Assembly: GCA_028641055.1 (NCBI GenBank)
Contig: CM054060.1
Coordinates: 236,248,833-236,312,832, forward strand
Source: Alopecurus myosuroides
Lineage: Eukaryota > Streptophyta > Magnoliopsida > Poales > Poaceae
Direction of reading: 5' to 3'
Length of the DNA: 64,000 nt
Program-made: the position numbers and the translations under genes
In this document: positions 51,243 through 63,645 of the stretch, piece by piece
Layout: each line of letters begins with the position of its first letter
Position numbering within the stretch: the stretch's first letter is position 1
Notes under the pieces: generated by a model
Databases searched by the model: none
Seen by the model: the letters and a program-made list of their open reading frames with translations, nothing else
Told to the model about the DNA's origin: nothing

Positions 51243-53675
51243 GAACATCTCTAGTCGCGTCCCCCGATAGGCGTCCAGATCGGCTCCCGGCGCGACCCTT
51301 TGGGGGCTCGTCCGGACGGCGCCGCGCCCACAGGGGCATCCCGTCCCCAGTCGGCGCCCCCAACCAAAACCCTCAAAGCATTTTTTTCCCAAGTTTTTTA
51401 ATTGTGCAAATACATAAATAAATAAAGTCTTACATAGGGACATAATTTAAAGGTTTGGCATTACAAAACCATACGAATTCGTCGCCGGCGCGCCCGGTGT
51501 TTGTCAATCGACGTTGACAACGTCATTGGAGCCGAGGAAGCCGGGGTCAGGGGTGTAGCCGTGGAACTCGTCGCTGGCACGCTCGGCGCCCTGGGTGTCG
51601 TTGGCGCCCTGGGTGTCGCCCGCCGTCTCGTTGCTGCCGACGCTCGGGTTCGCTTCGTGCCGTTCCATGGACGCCGAGGATGCCGTCCCGTTGGCCGGCG
51701 TGGACGCCGGACCGAGGCCCATCTCGGCGAAGATTTGAGCACGCATGCGCTCACACGCCGCCCTCGTCTGCGCATCAAGGTTCGACGTGTCCGTCGTGAG
51801 AATCATGAAGTCCCTTTGCCTCTTCTTGGACGTCGTCTTGCCGGCCTCGATCTCAATCTTCTTGTCCGACTTTTTGGAGAACTCCACCCACTTGGCCTCG
51901 GTTGCGGCACGTCTCTCCACCGAGTTCTTCGTGGAGTTCTCTATGACCTTGTCAATTGCGGCGTGCACTCTCTCCGAGCTCGCCGCCGCCGCCGCCTTTA
52001 TTTTCTTGTTGCCCATTGGCCTCTCCGAGTTGAGCACCACCTCCTCAATTTGAGCATCGCTCGGCTTTTTATTGAGTCGGAGTCTATGCTTATTCCACTT
52101 CTCATTGCCTTGCAACTTGTTGAAATAATGTAGAAGCACAAAGTCCTTGCCGTTATTGATAGCCTTGTACAAGGTGATGGCATCAATGAGCTAGCAACAA
52201 TAGAAGTGAAGATTAGGAGATGCATAAATGTTGTGATAGCATAGGAGAAGATGAGACGCACAAACTTATTTGGTCTTTTGCGCTCTTGCCACTCTCCGGC
52301 CTCGCCGTGATGTTCTCAAATGCTCCTTGAAACTTGTTCACCGACTTTTGGATTATGCCACATCTATGAGCGAGCACGTTTTGATTGCGATCCATGACGT
52401 ATTCCACATATTGCATTTGGTACTTGCGCTCATCAAACTCCGAGAGGATCCGCTTCCAATACGAGTCGCTCGTTTGGTTGGCACCCGTGATCACGTCTTG
52501 GGTAATAGCACTCCACGAGTCAATCAAGCACTCGTCCTCTTTCACCGTCCAAGCTATGCCACGGCTTCCACCTTTCCTCTTCTTTTTCTTCCCATCCTTG
52601 CCGACTTCTTCCAAATCGTCGCCGGCGCCATCACCTTCTTGATCATCGTCCTCATCGGCGTTGTCGACGTCTTGCTCCTCGTCAACAACGGCGCTACCGC
52701 CACCATCTTGTGTCTGGGTGCCGAAGGAGGCTTGGGTGCCGAAGTCGTAGCTGCCGGAGGGCGCATGGTCGGCCAAAATACCGCGGGGACCGGCGTCGAA
52801 CATGTTGTGGGCGCCATCCTCGAACGACAAGGTGCGCCCGGACTGGGCCTGCGCGGACGCCGCGCCGTCCCGGCGCAACCCCGGGGACACCTCGTACGCC
52901 TCGTTCGGGTCGAGTCCCATCCAGGCGCCGCTGGGCGTGCCGTCGCTGAACAAGGCGTTTGGGTCGAAGCCGCCGTAGCTGCCGGCATAACCGTCGGCCT
53001 CATTGAAGTTGGGGGAGAGACCCGGGCTAGAACAGAGCCTCGACTGAGAGCGCGGCGTGCTCACGACGTCCGCGCGGAACGGCGACGCCAAAGCCGACGA
53101 GCTCGATCCACCTCCCGGGCTGCCTCCTCTGCTGGCGCTGACCAGCTGCTCTAGGTTCGCCGCCGCTTCCGGGCCTCTGACCTCTCGCGCCGCAGCCGGC
53201 GCTCTGCCGTGGACGCGTTGCGCCGGAGTTTGTCGGTCATGCTTTCCGGCCGCTCCTTCGGGGGGGGGGGGGGGGTTGCAGAACGCGACGGTTGACGCCG
53301 AGCGTGCCAGCCTTCGCATTCTTCGGCGGCGGTCTCGGCGGGACTTTCGGAGGCATGGCGCTGGCGGCGGGAGAGGAGGCGGAAGGGGCGGGAAAGATGG
53401 GCGGCCGCGGGAAGGGAAATGGCAGGCGCCTGGGACGGAAAGGGTTTTTGGTGGACGCTTGTGTCGCTGGCAAGACGGACCCGCGGCGCGGAACGACTCG
53501 TCCGGCACCCCACGGGAACCCCTGGGAGGCGGGGTTGGGCTGAGTTTGCCGGATGGGAATAAGGGGGTGTCCGTACGGAAATGCCCAATGAGGGACATGA
53601 GTGGACGCGCTCGAGACCCGTTCGGACGGGAAGACCCTTGAGGACGGCCTTTGGGATTCGCGACCGGAGATGCTC
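51243..53675 (-). mobile_element. PIF/Harbinger element with ORF1 only (2433 bp)
   Basis: GAACATCTCTAGTCGCGTCC at the left and, inverted, GAGCATCTCCGGTCGCGAAT at the right are terminal repeats flanked by TAA (51240-51242 and 53676-53678). The single gene inside is the SANT/Myb-like ORF1. No DDE transposase is present, so movement would depend on another Harbinger. Confidence 0.9.
51504..53356 (-). pseudogene. Harbinger ORF1, SANT/Myb-like DNA-binding protein, damaged
   Basis: Exon 1 is 53356-52270 and exon 2 is 52190-51504 (minus). Exon 1 starts MPPKVPPRPPPKN and includes a Pro/Gly-rich N-terminus, PSGAWMGLDPNEAYEV, an acidic run, KKKKRKGGSRG, and the SANT-like core AWTVKEDECLIDSWSAI...SYWKRILSEFDERKY, then HRCGIIQKSVNKFQG. 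Exon 2 (229 codons) starts LIDAITLYKAINN and has LLHYFNKLQGNEKWNKHR followed by a charged, coiled NAM-associated C-terminal region. Exon 1 is one base too long, explained by a run of 16 G at 53260-53275 that splits the frame. The expected donor after KDQ reads ATAAGT instead of GTAAGT. In Harbinger elements this protein helps the transposase enter the nucleus and bind ends. Confidence 0.8.
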
Positions 53676-53678
53676 TAA

Positions 53679-53982
53679 GGCCAGTGGAGTGACTTAACAT
53701 AGTAGCCATAATGCTAAATACGAAGTTCAAGTAGCTCTTTAGCCTGTGTCCCACGCCACCGGAACGTTCGCAGTACTGGTTGAGGCCTTGAGGGACAGAT
53801 GCATGCATCGCGTAAGTTACGCGCACCACAGTCCACATATTAATACCATCTGATTTTATTTTTTGAGAAACCATTCCCTCTGGACACTCAGCGACGTACG
53901 GTGTATAGTGTACTAGTTGCGGTGGCCGTGCGTCCGAGAGGTTCTTGTAGATCGAGCGACGTCCGAGCGAGGGTAAAGCAAG
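53679..53982. other. Spacer, no gene seen
   Basis: Short unassigned stretch between the Harbinger element and the LINE fragment. Confidence 0.45.
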
Positions 53983-54760
53983 TTGATCAACATGCGACGT
54001 CCTATAGTAACGGCGTTGGTGGAGTTGTTAGACCTGGCGGAGCGTATTACTGCAGTGGACCTTGTGGAGGGAGTGGCGGATTCCCTTTGGTGGAACTGGG
54101 AGAGCGACCACTCCTACTCGGCTCGGTCGGCTTATCGGGGGCTCTTTGCAGGCACCACGGGTTTCGGAGGGGCGAAGCAAATCTGGAGATCTCGCGCGCC
54201 TCCCAAGTGCAAATTTTTCCTTTGGTTGGCGTTGCGTAATCGCTGCTGGACGGCGGATCGCCTGGAAAGGCGGGGTCTTCCGAGGCCTGCTGCTTGCCCT
54301 TTTTGTGACCAGCACGCAGAGGATATTGACCACCTCCTGCTGGGGTGTGTGCTCTCACGGCAAGTGTGGACGGTGATCCTTAGACACCGGAACCGTGATG
54401 CATGGATTCCCAACCCTGAAGACCGTTTGGTGGATTGGCTTCCGGACAAATCCGGGCAGGGGGTTGGGCGTGAAGCCTGGACGGCGTTGGGGCTCATTCT
54501 TTGGTGCCTGTGGAATCACCGGAACGGTATCGTTTTTGATAGCCTGCGTCCGGATGCAGAGGTCGTGATTCTAAAAATCATGGAGGAAGCCAGCCGTTGG
54601 AGGGCGGCGAGGCTATTCAGGGCAGACTTAGCGCTGGTGGAGCGGTGGAGGTTTCGTGAGTAGTCTTTGGTGTGGTCGAGGTGGGTGCGTTCTCGACGTC
54701 TGTGTCGACCGCGTTGTAAACTTTGGCCTCTTGGCCTTTCTTCTATGAATCCGATACGTC
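53983..54760 (+). mobile_element. 5'-truncated LINE: RT zinc-binding domain and 3' UTR
   Basis: Frame 53983-54663 (226 aa) reads WWNWESDHSYSARSAYRGLF, then APPKCKFFLWLALRNRCWTADRL and RGLPRPAACPFCDQHAEDIDHLLLGC, the complete zf-RVT region of a plant L1-type LINE. LILWCLWNHRNGIVFD and the stop at 54661-54663 follow, then a short 3' UTR (GTTGTAAACTTTGGCCTCTTGG) to about 54760. The reverse transcriptase and endonuclease are missing, as expected from 5'-truncated insertion. No poly-A tail or target duplication was identified. Confidence 0.85.
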
Positions 54761-55354
54761 TATCCATGACGTATCCTTGAAAACATGCGACGCAACGGTC
54801 AATAACACAGGGTTCGCTGAATGCAGCACTAATGAACGCATGCATCCATCGGACGGAAAAATTCACAAGAAATTGATTCGACAACTGCACTCTGCAATCC
54901 GGCAGTCGCCTGCTTTTTAATGTGGGCGCGGTCGATTCTATTTTGTTTTAAAACTCAGTTCCTCCCTACAGCACCTCCGGGCATCCAAGCCTACACTTAA
55001 GCTAACGTGGGCAAAAAAAAAAAACCAAAGGAAATACTGTAGTAGAAATATACGGGAACTAATGGACCGTACAAAATGCATGCGCAGCTTGTTGATTAGA
55101 GACAAAATGCGAAAGTACCAATTTCAAATTCCCAAGCCAAAAAAATTGCAGAAAAAAAGAACAAACACGTATTTTTAAAGCAAGAAAATGCACAAAAAAA
55201 ATTGCATTTTGGAATATGTGGCTACCTAATAAAAAAATTCTAAACAAAAAATTTGAAGTTTTAGAGTATTCACAATTCTAAACCTAAATAAAAAATATTA
55301 TCTAGAGTTATAATAAGTCAAAAGGTTAGATAGTTATAATCATACAATAATGGA
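54761..55354. other. AT-rich spacer, no gene seen
   Basis: Poly-A and poly-T rich; no frames above 65 codons. Confidence 0.45.
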
Positions 55355-56105
55355 CTACCTGAAAAAAATAGTGGCAATTATTTAAAATAAAAATACCCAG
55401 CAGACCACAAAAAAAAACAAGTGTATGTCTAAAGAATCTCAGCTTAGTTTTTTTTATTCCCAATTCACCGAAATTAAATCTGTGCAAATGCTAGTACTCA
55501 CACCGTCCTAAATTAGTTGTCATACACTTATGAAAATTTGGATGTATCTAGACGGATTTTAGTGTATAGATATAATCATAATTTGACAAATCCACGACAC
55601 GGGCACAGAGGGAGTACATCCTAGTCTCGTTAGTTGTGCACTAAGCTATGAAAGCAGGTCATGAATTTATAAATTTGTTTGTAAGAAATCCGATCACATG
55701 AGCTTTATGGCACTTAATCTTGTGATGTGCACTACTATCGAAAATGGTTTTTCGCTCCGCTTTATAAATAAAGCAACCATCAATCCAAATTCATACAACA
55801 CCACCAACAACAGGAAATGAGAGAAAAGAAGAAAAGACAGTACAATAGCTCGCTGGGTGATTAGTCTTCCCAAAAAATAGTGGCAATTTTTTTTTAATAC
55901 GCAACAGACCACAAAAATGTAAATTTAGTGTATGTCTAAAGAATTTCAGCTTAGTTTTTTTAATTCCCAATTCACCTAAATTATTTCTGCGCAAATGCTA
56001 GTATATCAAGTCTCGTTAGTTGTGCACGAAGCTATGAAAGCATGTCATGAGTTTTGTTTGCAAGAAATCCGATCACATGAGCTTATGACACTTATTCTCT
56101 TTACC
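55355..56105. repeat. Tandem duplication of about 230-260 bp, first copy split by a MITE
   Basis: 55355-55735 and 55865-56105 share AATAGTGGCAATT, CAGACCACAAAAA, AGTGTATGTCTAAAGAAT, CCCAATTCACC, GCAAATGCTAGTA, GTCTCGTTAGTTGTGCAC and AAGAAATCCGATCACATGAG in the same order. The first copy additionally holds the MITE at 55497-55614. Confidence 0.9.
55497..55614. mobile_element. Degenerate Stowaway MITE (118 bp) with preserved empty site nearby
   Basis: CTCACACCGTCCTAAATTAG and, inverted, CTCCCTCTGTGCCCGTGTCG are weak terminal repeats. TA at 55495-55496 and 55615-55616 bounds it. The second copy reads GCTAGTATATCAAG at 55997-56010 with a single TA and no element. Confidence 0.85.
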
Positions 56106-57500
56106 TGTACGTTCCGTGGGCTGCGAGCGCTGAGAGCGCTCCTGGAGCAATTTCCGTCCCTGCGTGTGGCCCTCTGTGGGCATGTGAAATCACTAGGCGT
56201 GCAGGGGCGGGCAAGGGCCTAGCGAAGGCTGGCTGTGTGGCCCTTTTCTTGGTGGGGCCGATACGTCATAGTTAGTTTCGTTGGTGTCGCTGTTAAAGTC
56301 GCTCCGGGCGGATGGGGATTTTCTCTGGTTGTCTCCGTCTTGGTGTATACTTCAGCTGTATGTTCGTTAGACAACAGCTCCTCTGAGGCCATCTGCCGCA
56401 CGCTGCCTTACTGATTGTGGGCCTTGGGCACTGGGCACGTGTCGGCTTGCAGTTTTTGCCACGACTCTCCATTCTGTCTCTCCCCGGTCTAATCTCCCAC
56501 TCCATCTAAGATCTCTCGAAGCAGCCGCCGCCGCACTAAGGTTCCTCGGGCAGCCGCCGGCGCCGCCACCACTGTTCCGTCCGCCCGCGTACATGTCTCC
56601 ATCTACTGTACTTTCCACCCCAGACGCCATCTCCAAGTCTGGAGCTCTCCTGCCCACACCGCTCGATCTTGCCTACCAGTGTCCGGCCGCCGCTCGCCAT
56701 GCGCAGCCGCGTTCCGCCACCGCTCGACAGGCTCGGCCTCTGCTGCGGCTTCGTCCTCTGTCGAGCGGTGGCCGCTGTGGCTTCGTCCTCTGTAGTAACC
56801 AGGTTTTCCATTGCTCCCCAGTGACTACCCACCACAGCTGACCCCATGGGGGAGCTCTTCTTCCCACCGACGAGAGGTCGTCGGACGAGCCCTCTACACG
56901 CGAGGTTGCGCGGCCGTTGCTGACGCCAGAAGTCACATACGGCCAGCCTCCTGGGGGGAGCTATTTTGGCGGCGATTCTGGGTAAAAAGGATTAACGGAT
57001 ACAAACTGACGGTTCGGCCACGATGACGGCTGGCCTGATGCTGCCGTCCATGAGGAAGATGGTGCAGACCTACTGGACAGGCCCGCCGGCGCCGTGGTCA
57101 TGGACACGGTGAGGGAGAAGATGAAGACGGCGGCCGATCCTGCTGGAGACGGGGGCAATGCTGCAGGCTACGGCGTTGCCGGGGGATAGAGACGACAGTA
57201 GCGCGACACCGGAATCGGTGCGGGGTGTCCTCGGCTCAACTCCGGTTTTCTTTGGGCGAATCTGCACCAACGGATGCCGAAGGTGCTGGATTGGAGCTCA
57301 TGTAGAGGAGATCCAATGGGCGTAGTGTTCGACCTAATATAGTTTGAAGAACACGCTGCAACAAATTCGAACATATCCAGTGTTCCCTGTTTTTTTAACA
57401 GAGGCGACATAGAAGAGTTAGAAAAGGTAATCAGACATAAATCCATCGCATACATAAATCTATGAGCACCTAAATAAAAAAAATTGTACATAGTTTAGAC
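56106..57500. other. GC-rich unassigned region
   Basis: Overlapping frames on both strands (56293-57270), typical of GC-rich repeats or a decayed gene. One plus frame near 57020-57189 reads HDDGWPDAAVHEEDGADLLD and ends at TAG, but no family is recognised. No intron pattern or TATA box supports a gene. Confidence 0.35.
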
Positions 57501-60500
57501 ATCTAATCGATCAAGCTGCATAGTTTCTCATTGATTTTTCCCTTGCTTGGATATTCGGTGGACAAATAGCATGGATAGGATTCATAAGATGGGGATATCT
57601 ACCTCCCGAAGTAGCCAAGGCAGCCAATTTATCGTTCCAGGTGTTTATTCATTTTTAGTACCAATGTTGCAGGGTCACCTTTCATAATTTTTGTTTTAGG
57701 TTAATGCCCTGGTAACTTTGTAGTCACTAGATTATTATTTTTCAGGGCAGTTACATGAAACTAATAAATTCATTGCATGTCATGTAAATATCAATCCATA
57801 TTTTAGCCCATGTGTCACAGTTATGTAGCCAAATCCATGAGAGCTACCTTACATTGCAGTTTTCAGAGGAGTATCCATGAATCCCTTGTGTGGTTAGTTT
57901 TGGACTTACGGTGATTTGGTCCAAGTGGTATGGAACTGCCTGGACATTTAGAAAAGTAGGTTCAGAAGGTAGTGCATGTTTTGATGCAAGATATCAAATG
58001 CTCAAAGGTGAGCTCAATTTCTGAGGCATATCGCCCTCTATGTTGTAGGAGTACACCTGGTTTCATATTTTTTTTGTTTATATATATCTTGCGAAACCAA
58101 AATAGTGCGCATTCCTTTGTGATCATGTGGAGTTAAATAGTTAGTTTATTTACAAAATAAAATGCTTTTGTATCAACTATACATAGTCTAATTCACTACA
58201 ATACTGAGAATAATAAAACGTTTTTTATGATATATATCCCATTCACCAGTTCCTGCGATCTCATGCTGCCTTTTTCGCCGTTCTACTGATTTCTCGCATG
58301 CCGCTTCTTCTGCCTGGACCATCTCCCTGCGAGGAATCCATGGTTCGCCCTGTCGACCCAATCATCGAAATAGTGGCAGTTACCTGTTCATCCTATGACA
58401 TGCCGTCTGGTTTCCTCACAATCTAGACAAGTGAATGGTGTGATGACTAGCGGTGACGGGGCACACCGTCGCATAAGAGAGCAACAAAACCATTTTTGGC
58501 TTGCTAGCTAAGAAGCCTTTGTTCCATCACGTTCCTCATTCAATGCATAGTTTCTGGATCATCCCAAGCTCCGCTTACAATCTGCCGTGACCCTCGTGGG
58601 CGAGTGAAGACACACTTGATCCACCCATTGTTTATTTCATTAAGTGCAGGAATGCTAGCTTGTTATAATCTTTCACATGTGTTGGCTTATAATGTTGAAA
58701 AATTGCAGCAATGGAGACCCTCTACCGTGGTATTGGGATAATATTTCCATGCAAATGGGTTTAGGTGATCTTTTTTATGGAAAACTTTGGTTCTATTTTC
58801 CATCTATATTTGTTCCTCCTCTTACATTTTTAGCTTTTTCTTGGATGAATGTCATGTCAAAGTAGGTATTACTATTGCTGTATTCTTATTTGATTTTTCC
58901 CTAGATTGACTAGATTCCTCCAATATCTAGATCTTCTAATAATCGTCTAAATTTTGTAAAAATTGTTTGACAAAGAAACTTTTTAAGCGCCTTCACAACA
59001 GCCTAACGCGTCATCTCAACCAGGGTGAAAGGGAGGCACACTACCTAGCAGGATAAGTATAAATTGTCATCACTTTTTATTTTCCCTACTATACTGTCTT
59101 ATTTTACAAGCTGCTGAACGCTACAATGTAACATTCATATTCAGTAATTTTTTCTCTTAGTGGATTTGTAGACACAGAGAAAACATTTTGCTTTGGTCAG
59201 GTAATTATGTGTGGTCTTTTCCAGACAAATATGGCCTCAGTGCCAAATAAAAGATTCAACTTTAGCCATTAAAGGATTTCCTTTTATTATTGCCTTCAGC
59301 ACTAAACATTCACACATGGAACTGACCCAGTAAACTCTTGTGCTACATAACTAAGTTCTGTACTATTACCCAGGTAATATAATAGTGTTTTCCCATGTTT
59401 CTTGAAATATACTTATCATTTGAGTGACCCTCCATGTACACGAAGCTCATTCTTTTTTTCTAACTTTTGGAGGACACTTTTTTTGGTTACATGCTACAAA
59501 ATGTCCATACCTTTAACTATAGTGAACATGCAGTGTTGCAGTATCTGTATTCATGTGTTCCATTTTTTTAAATGGGGGCGTATCCCTCGGCCTCTCATCA
59601 AAATGACGCATATGACCTTTTTAGTTCATTATTAAGGTTCAAAACTACACGTATAAATATTCATGTTTTCCATGACTAGGAACAATGCCATAATCCTTAC
59701 CCTTGTTGTCATATGGTATATCTGTTTTAACAAATAAAACATTAGTACTACAAATTTAAGGTTTATGATATGAAGTTTATAAGACAAACGGAAGCGTCAA
59801 AATCCAATCACTGTTCTTTTATTTTATTCATATTGTTTGGTGGAAAACCTCAATAGGTAGAACCACTAATATATCCTCATTGTTTGCAGTTACCAGATTG
59901 AAAACTTACCGATGTTAAAAAATAGACCAGTCTGGTGCAGGTCCATGACCTTGATACCAGCGGTAGAGAGGCTACATGTTTCATACAAGATTGGGTTCTT
60001 CTCCATCATTGATATCCCTAAATAAATCTATGGCTACTCCAAAGTTATTTGACTTTCCTTCTTTAATAATTTGATAGGAAAAAGGCATACATGCTTAAGG
60101 GTAGAGAGATTAAAAAAGGATAAACCAGTTGAATAACTTAGCATTTGGAATTGATGGAAAGACTTCCCGAGGAATGTAGGCTATATTTAGTACAAAGTTA
60201 GAGTTATGGCGTGAGATAAACCAAAGTCAGATTTATGGCACTAATTTATTGGATTAAACAGAAATAGGATGGTGTGATTGATTTCAAGGTGCAAATTATG
60301 TTGCAGTTTAGTGTTCCTGCAAAATTTGTAGAAATGTCCAACAAGTCCTATGTTTCTTATCTTAAGAAATAGGTTCCCTAAATATGGAGCTTGCACAAAT
60401 ATATTCCCTCATAGGTACCACTCGGACAATCCGTAGCTTATACTTGAAATTCCCCCACTGATGTATGTACTTTATCGTTTGCATGAACCAGGTCACGGTT

Positions 60501-60959
60501 GTATGTTGATATATGATTTCACCATGATCTTCTAATTTAACACAGACATTCACTTTTGCAGGTAACCAATTGATCTCTACATCATGTAAATTGCTTACTT
60601 GATGCTTATTTGACCAAATTAGTGGAACCCCTTGATTTGTGTGGCCATACTTTATAGGTTGAGTTTGATGATAGTTCTTTTCCGCACGTGTCATGTAGTT
60701 ATTATATGGTTTCCTAGAAGCTGAGACTTATTTGTGTTGGCCGCCATCTATGTATCTAGAGGTAAGCTACTTCATGCAAACTATTGTTGTCTATTGGAAT
60801 ATAATCATGATTTCTTGGCTTTATCTATGGATGTGGATGTGCTCTTGAACTATAAACGTTATAAAGGCTTGAAAGATAAATAAATCAAATTAAAGTTTCA
60901 TTTCTGTACTTTATACCTTACCGTGGTATGGAACGCTGATCCTTGCTATTCATATGCAG
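57501..60959. other. AT-rich unassigned region, possibly inside a Helitron
   Basis: Long AT-rich stretch with a few frames under 115 codons. The most protein-like is 60362-60694 on the minus strand (110 aa, VPLIWSNKHQVSNLHDVEIN and later VNVCVKLEDHGEIIYQ), not assignable to a family. It may be part of a Helitron ending at 63645; the 5' end was not found. Confidence 0.3.
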
Positions 60960-61640
60960 ATGAAAGGATCTATAGGAAAATGCTTTAGAATCTTGCTAGC
61001 CAAATTATACAAAAAGATGGATTGACGAATTCTGCCAACATAGATATTAAGAGGCTCATTGGTAGGACGTATTACGTGTATGTGATAGCTTTGCAGTGGA
61101 AAAAATCCGATGAAAGTTGATTTCATGAAGAATTAATATTTAATGACTTCTCAAACATTACAATTATACAGGTGATTTAAGCAGTTTTCCACTAACTGTT
61201 CTAAGGATGGTATGTAAACTACATAGGTATTACCTCGGTTAATGTGTTCCATCTATGTGGGTTCTAAACAATATAGGTCAATGCTGCACCTAGGAAGAAC
61301 GGTGGCACCTTGTGGGTTGGCAATTCGAGATGGTTTTCTTGGGTGATGTGGCTCGGGATATGGTAGGGAAGCGTGCTGATATCCTGGTTGCGGAAAATTG
61401 CATGCTCTTTTGAACTATGCCTCCAGAAATTGCTGCTTTAACGAGCATGAGCTTTGTTGTTGATGTCAGCTTGTCTCGATATTCATTCCTTAGTGAAGAA
61501 ATTCGATTCTAGGTCCCGATTTTCTACCCTGAAGGGACATCTATTTTTGTTGGCCTAGAAGGTTCGGCTAAAGACTCTCAAAAAATGGTTGCCGATTTAG
61601 GTCACTGGGTTTCGAGTGCTGGCGTGCAAGGTGTTGCAGG
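60960..61640 (+). pseudogene. RPA70-like (replication factor A, C-terminal OB-fold) relic
   Basis: A plus-strand frame around 61320-61620 reads FEMVFLGDVARDMVGKRADI then LVAEN, followed after a stop by PPEIAALTSMSFVVDVSLS and a further part SFLSEEIRF. This matches the layout FxLFGxVA...VGxxAxxL...PPEIxAL...F.V.VS of the RPA70 C-terminal domain found in plant RPA1 and in Helitron-borne RPA genes. TGA near 61410 and TAG near 61510 interrupt it. An upstream piece (about 61030-61165: NIDIKRLIGRTYY...LQWKKSDES) may be the preceding exon. Dead and incomplete. Confidence 0.5.
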
Positions 61641-63000
61641 TATGGCTCCCCTTTTTTGGTCAGATTCTTTTGGGTAGTGATTTAGTTTTTGACCCCCCGA
61701 TTGTTTTTGGTCATGATTTAGTTGATGCCCCTTGATCGTTGTTTATATTGAAGGTTCTGGACATGTTGGGGATCAAAACTTGCGTCACACTCCTTCTGCT
61801 GCCGTCTTATAGGCTATGCAGGCACGACTTGCCTCATTTTGCATACATTTGCTGAATATCTTACTATTTTGGTTTGTGGAGAAAGCATGCTGAAACCTTT
61901 TTCCCTCCCAGGGAAGTTTAGACGGAAAATCTTCGGCTACCGCTCATCAGTCTGAAGAAACGCGTGCTGCTCATCTAGAATCCCTTTCAGGAGATACCTT
62001 TTCTATTTGCGCTGCTTTGTTCTCAGTGCTCAGCGTATGATGGCCATTTATGAAAAGCTTTTTTTGGCTGAAGTGAGGGTAGTGCTAAAAGCCAGCTGTT
62101 CTCAGAAACTGTTGGCAAGACGGAGAAGAAGGTACCATGATCCTCTTATGCAGTTGTGGGTGGCTAATTTAGGTTTACCTATATTCTATAGTGCAAGGAA
62201 GGGAAGGTAACTGCATCTTGGGTAGAAAAAGTTGTGTTCCCGGTGTCGACGTCTCTGAACGGCGTGCGCTCTAATGGCCTGTTTGCATATGGTCGTGTTT
62301 CGGTTCTGTTAACATAATTGTTGTGATGTTCATTTGCAAACGTCTCATTAGAGTTTTTTGATACTAGGAGGTATGAAAAATCTTTGTTTCCTTATGCTTC
62401 AGTTCTATTTCAAGCGTTCTTTTCTGATCGTTTGTTCTTATGTTGTCAGATATAGTGGCTGTCACCGATGCATGTCTCTGCTGGCGTTTCTATGCTCGTG
62501 GGAGGCGTTTGGTGCAACATTTCTATGCACGGGTGCTGCTCTGCTTTTTGTACACGGTTGATGCCTTAGGACAGGTTGCAAGTGTTTTCCTAAAACTAAA
62601 GTAGTTTGTTTCGGATGTATGTTTTGTGGCCAAGTGTCGATGGTTTGTTCTATCGTACAACTCGTGTATCGATGCGTTTAGAGTGGTATTTTTTGGTAGT
62701 TCATGCTCTTACTTATCTGTAAAAATACGAGAGTGATGATATGTTTATGTGAACCTTTATCTACTTATGGTCTGTCAGTAACCTTCTGGCTAGAAGGGTA
62801 TGAAAGAGCTCTTCCTTAGCTAGACAAGACTGAAAACAAAAAGATAAATGATGTGCTAAACAATATCTGAGCCGCCTATTTTCACACAATAATTTTACAA
62901 ATAACACAATGCGTTTGGTGCTCCAACAGAATAGCAACGGTATTACAGATTCGATACAACACGATAGCTTACACATTTTCATATTTAGGTGACGAAAATG
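61641..63000. other. Unassigned region downstream of the RPA-like relic
   Basis: Scattered short frames (for example 62007-62210, 62358-62561); no motif recognised. Confidence 0.35.
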
Positions 63001-63645
63001 GTCTTCTTATAAAACAAACTTAGGTAACCACGTCTGCAAGAACTCCATTCAGCACGCCGCAACGCCCTCAGGCACGCCACCGGCCAGGGCCAAAAAGGCA
63101 GATCCAGCAACGACACTGTCCTGATGCGTCGATGACAAGCCACACATCTCCAGAATCAGCCACGGCACCACCATACATGGTCTCTATCTCAACGACAACA
63201 CCTTTATCCACATATCCCATCTACGTTACACGAATGTTCTATCAAACTAGCGCACACAATATCCACTAAGAAGAAACGGTCGAGGGCTGCCTTTTATGCT
63301 ACAGTCCCTGTCGCGGCTCCAGCAACATACAGACCAAGACGCATGCAGAACACGGCGAGACGCCAAGCCAGTAGCAGCATCATCCTTTGGCTACTACGTG
63401 CAGAGAACACATGTAGACAATACGCTTGCATACCGTAACAAACTGTACTACCCGGCACCTGCAACCCCTAACGCAACGCGCCATAAAAAAATGTGCCTCT
63501 TATCGCCGTACGCATAATAACGCGATAAAATCAAAATGATACCAAGAGACTAATTTCTCAAGAAAACAATGACACATACGATGCACTAGCCGCTCCAAAT
63601 ATCCACGCAAGGCAGCCGGCGCGGCGAAGCGCGCTGTCCGTCTAG
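63001..63645 (+). mobile_element. Candidate Helitron 3' region and terminus
   Basis: At 63617-63645 a GC hairpin (GCGCG, loop GCGAAG, CGCGC) is followed seven bases later by CTAG and then T. This is the hairpin plus CTRR-T arrangement of plant Helitron 3' ends. The RPA-like relic lies upstream in the same orientation, which fits. No 5' TC end or helicase was found, so the call is tentative. Confidence 0.4.

Noticed and set aside
51501..53154. Plus-strand frames of 210 and 294 aa across the Harbinger ORF1
   Set aside because: Antisense shadows of the SANT/Myb-like gene.
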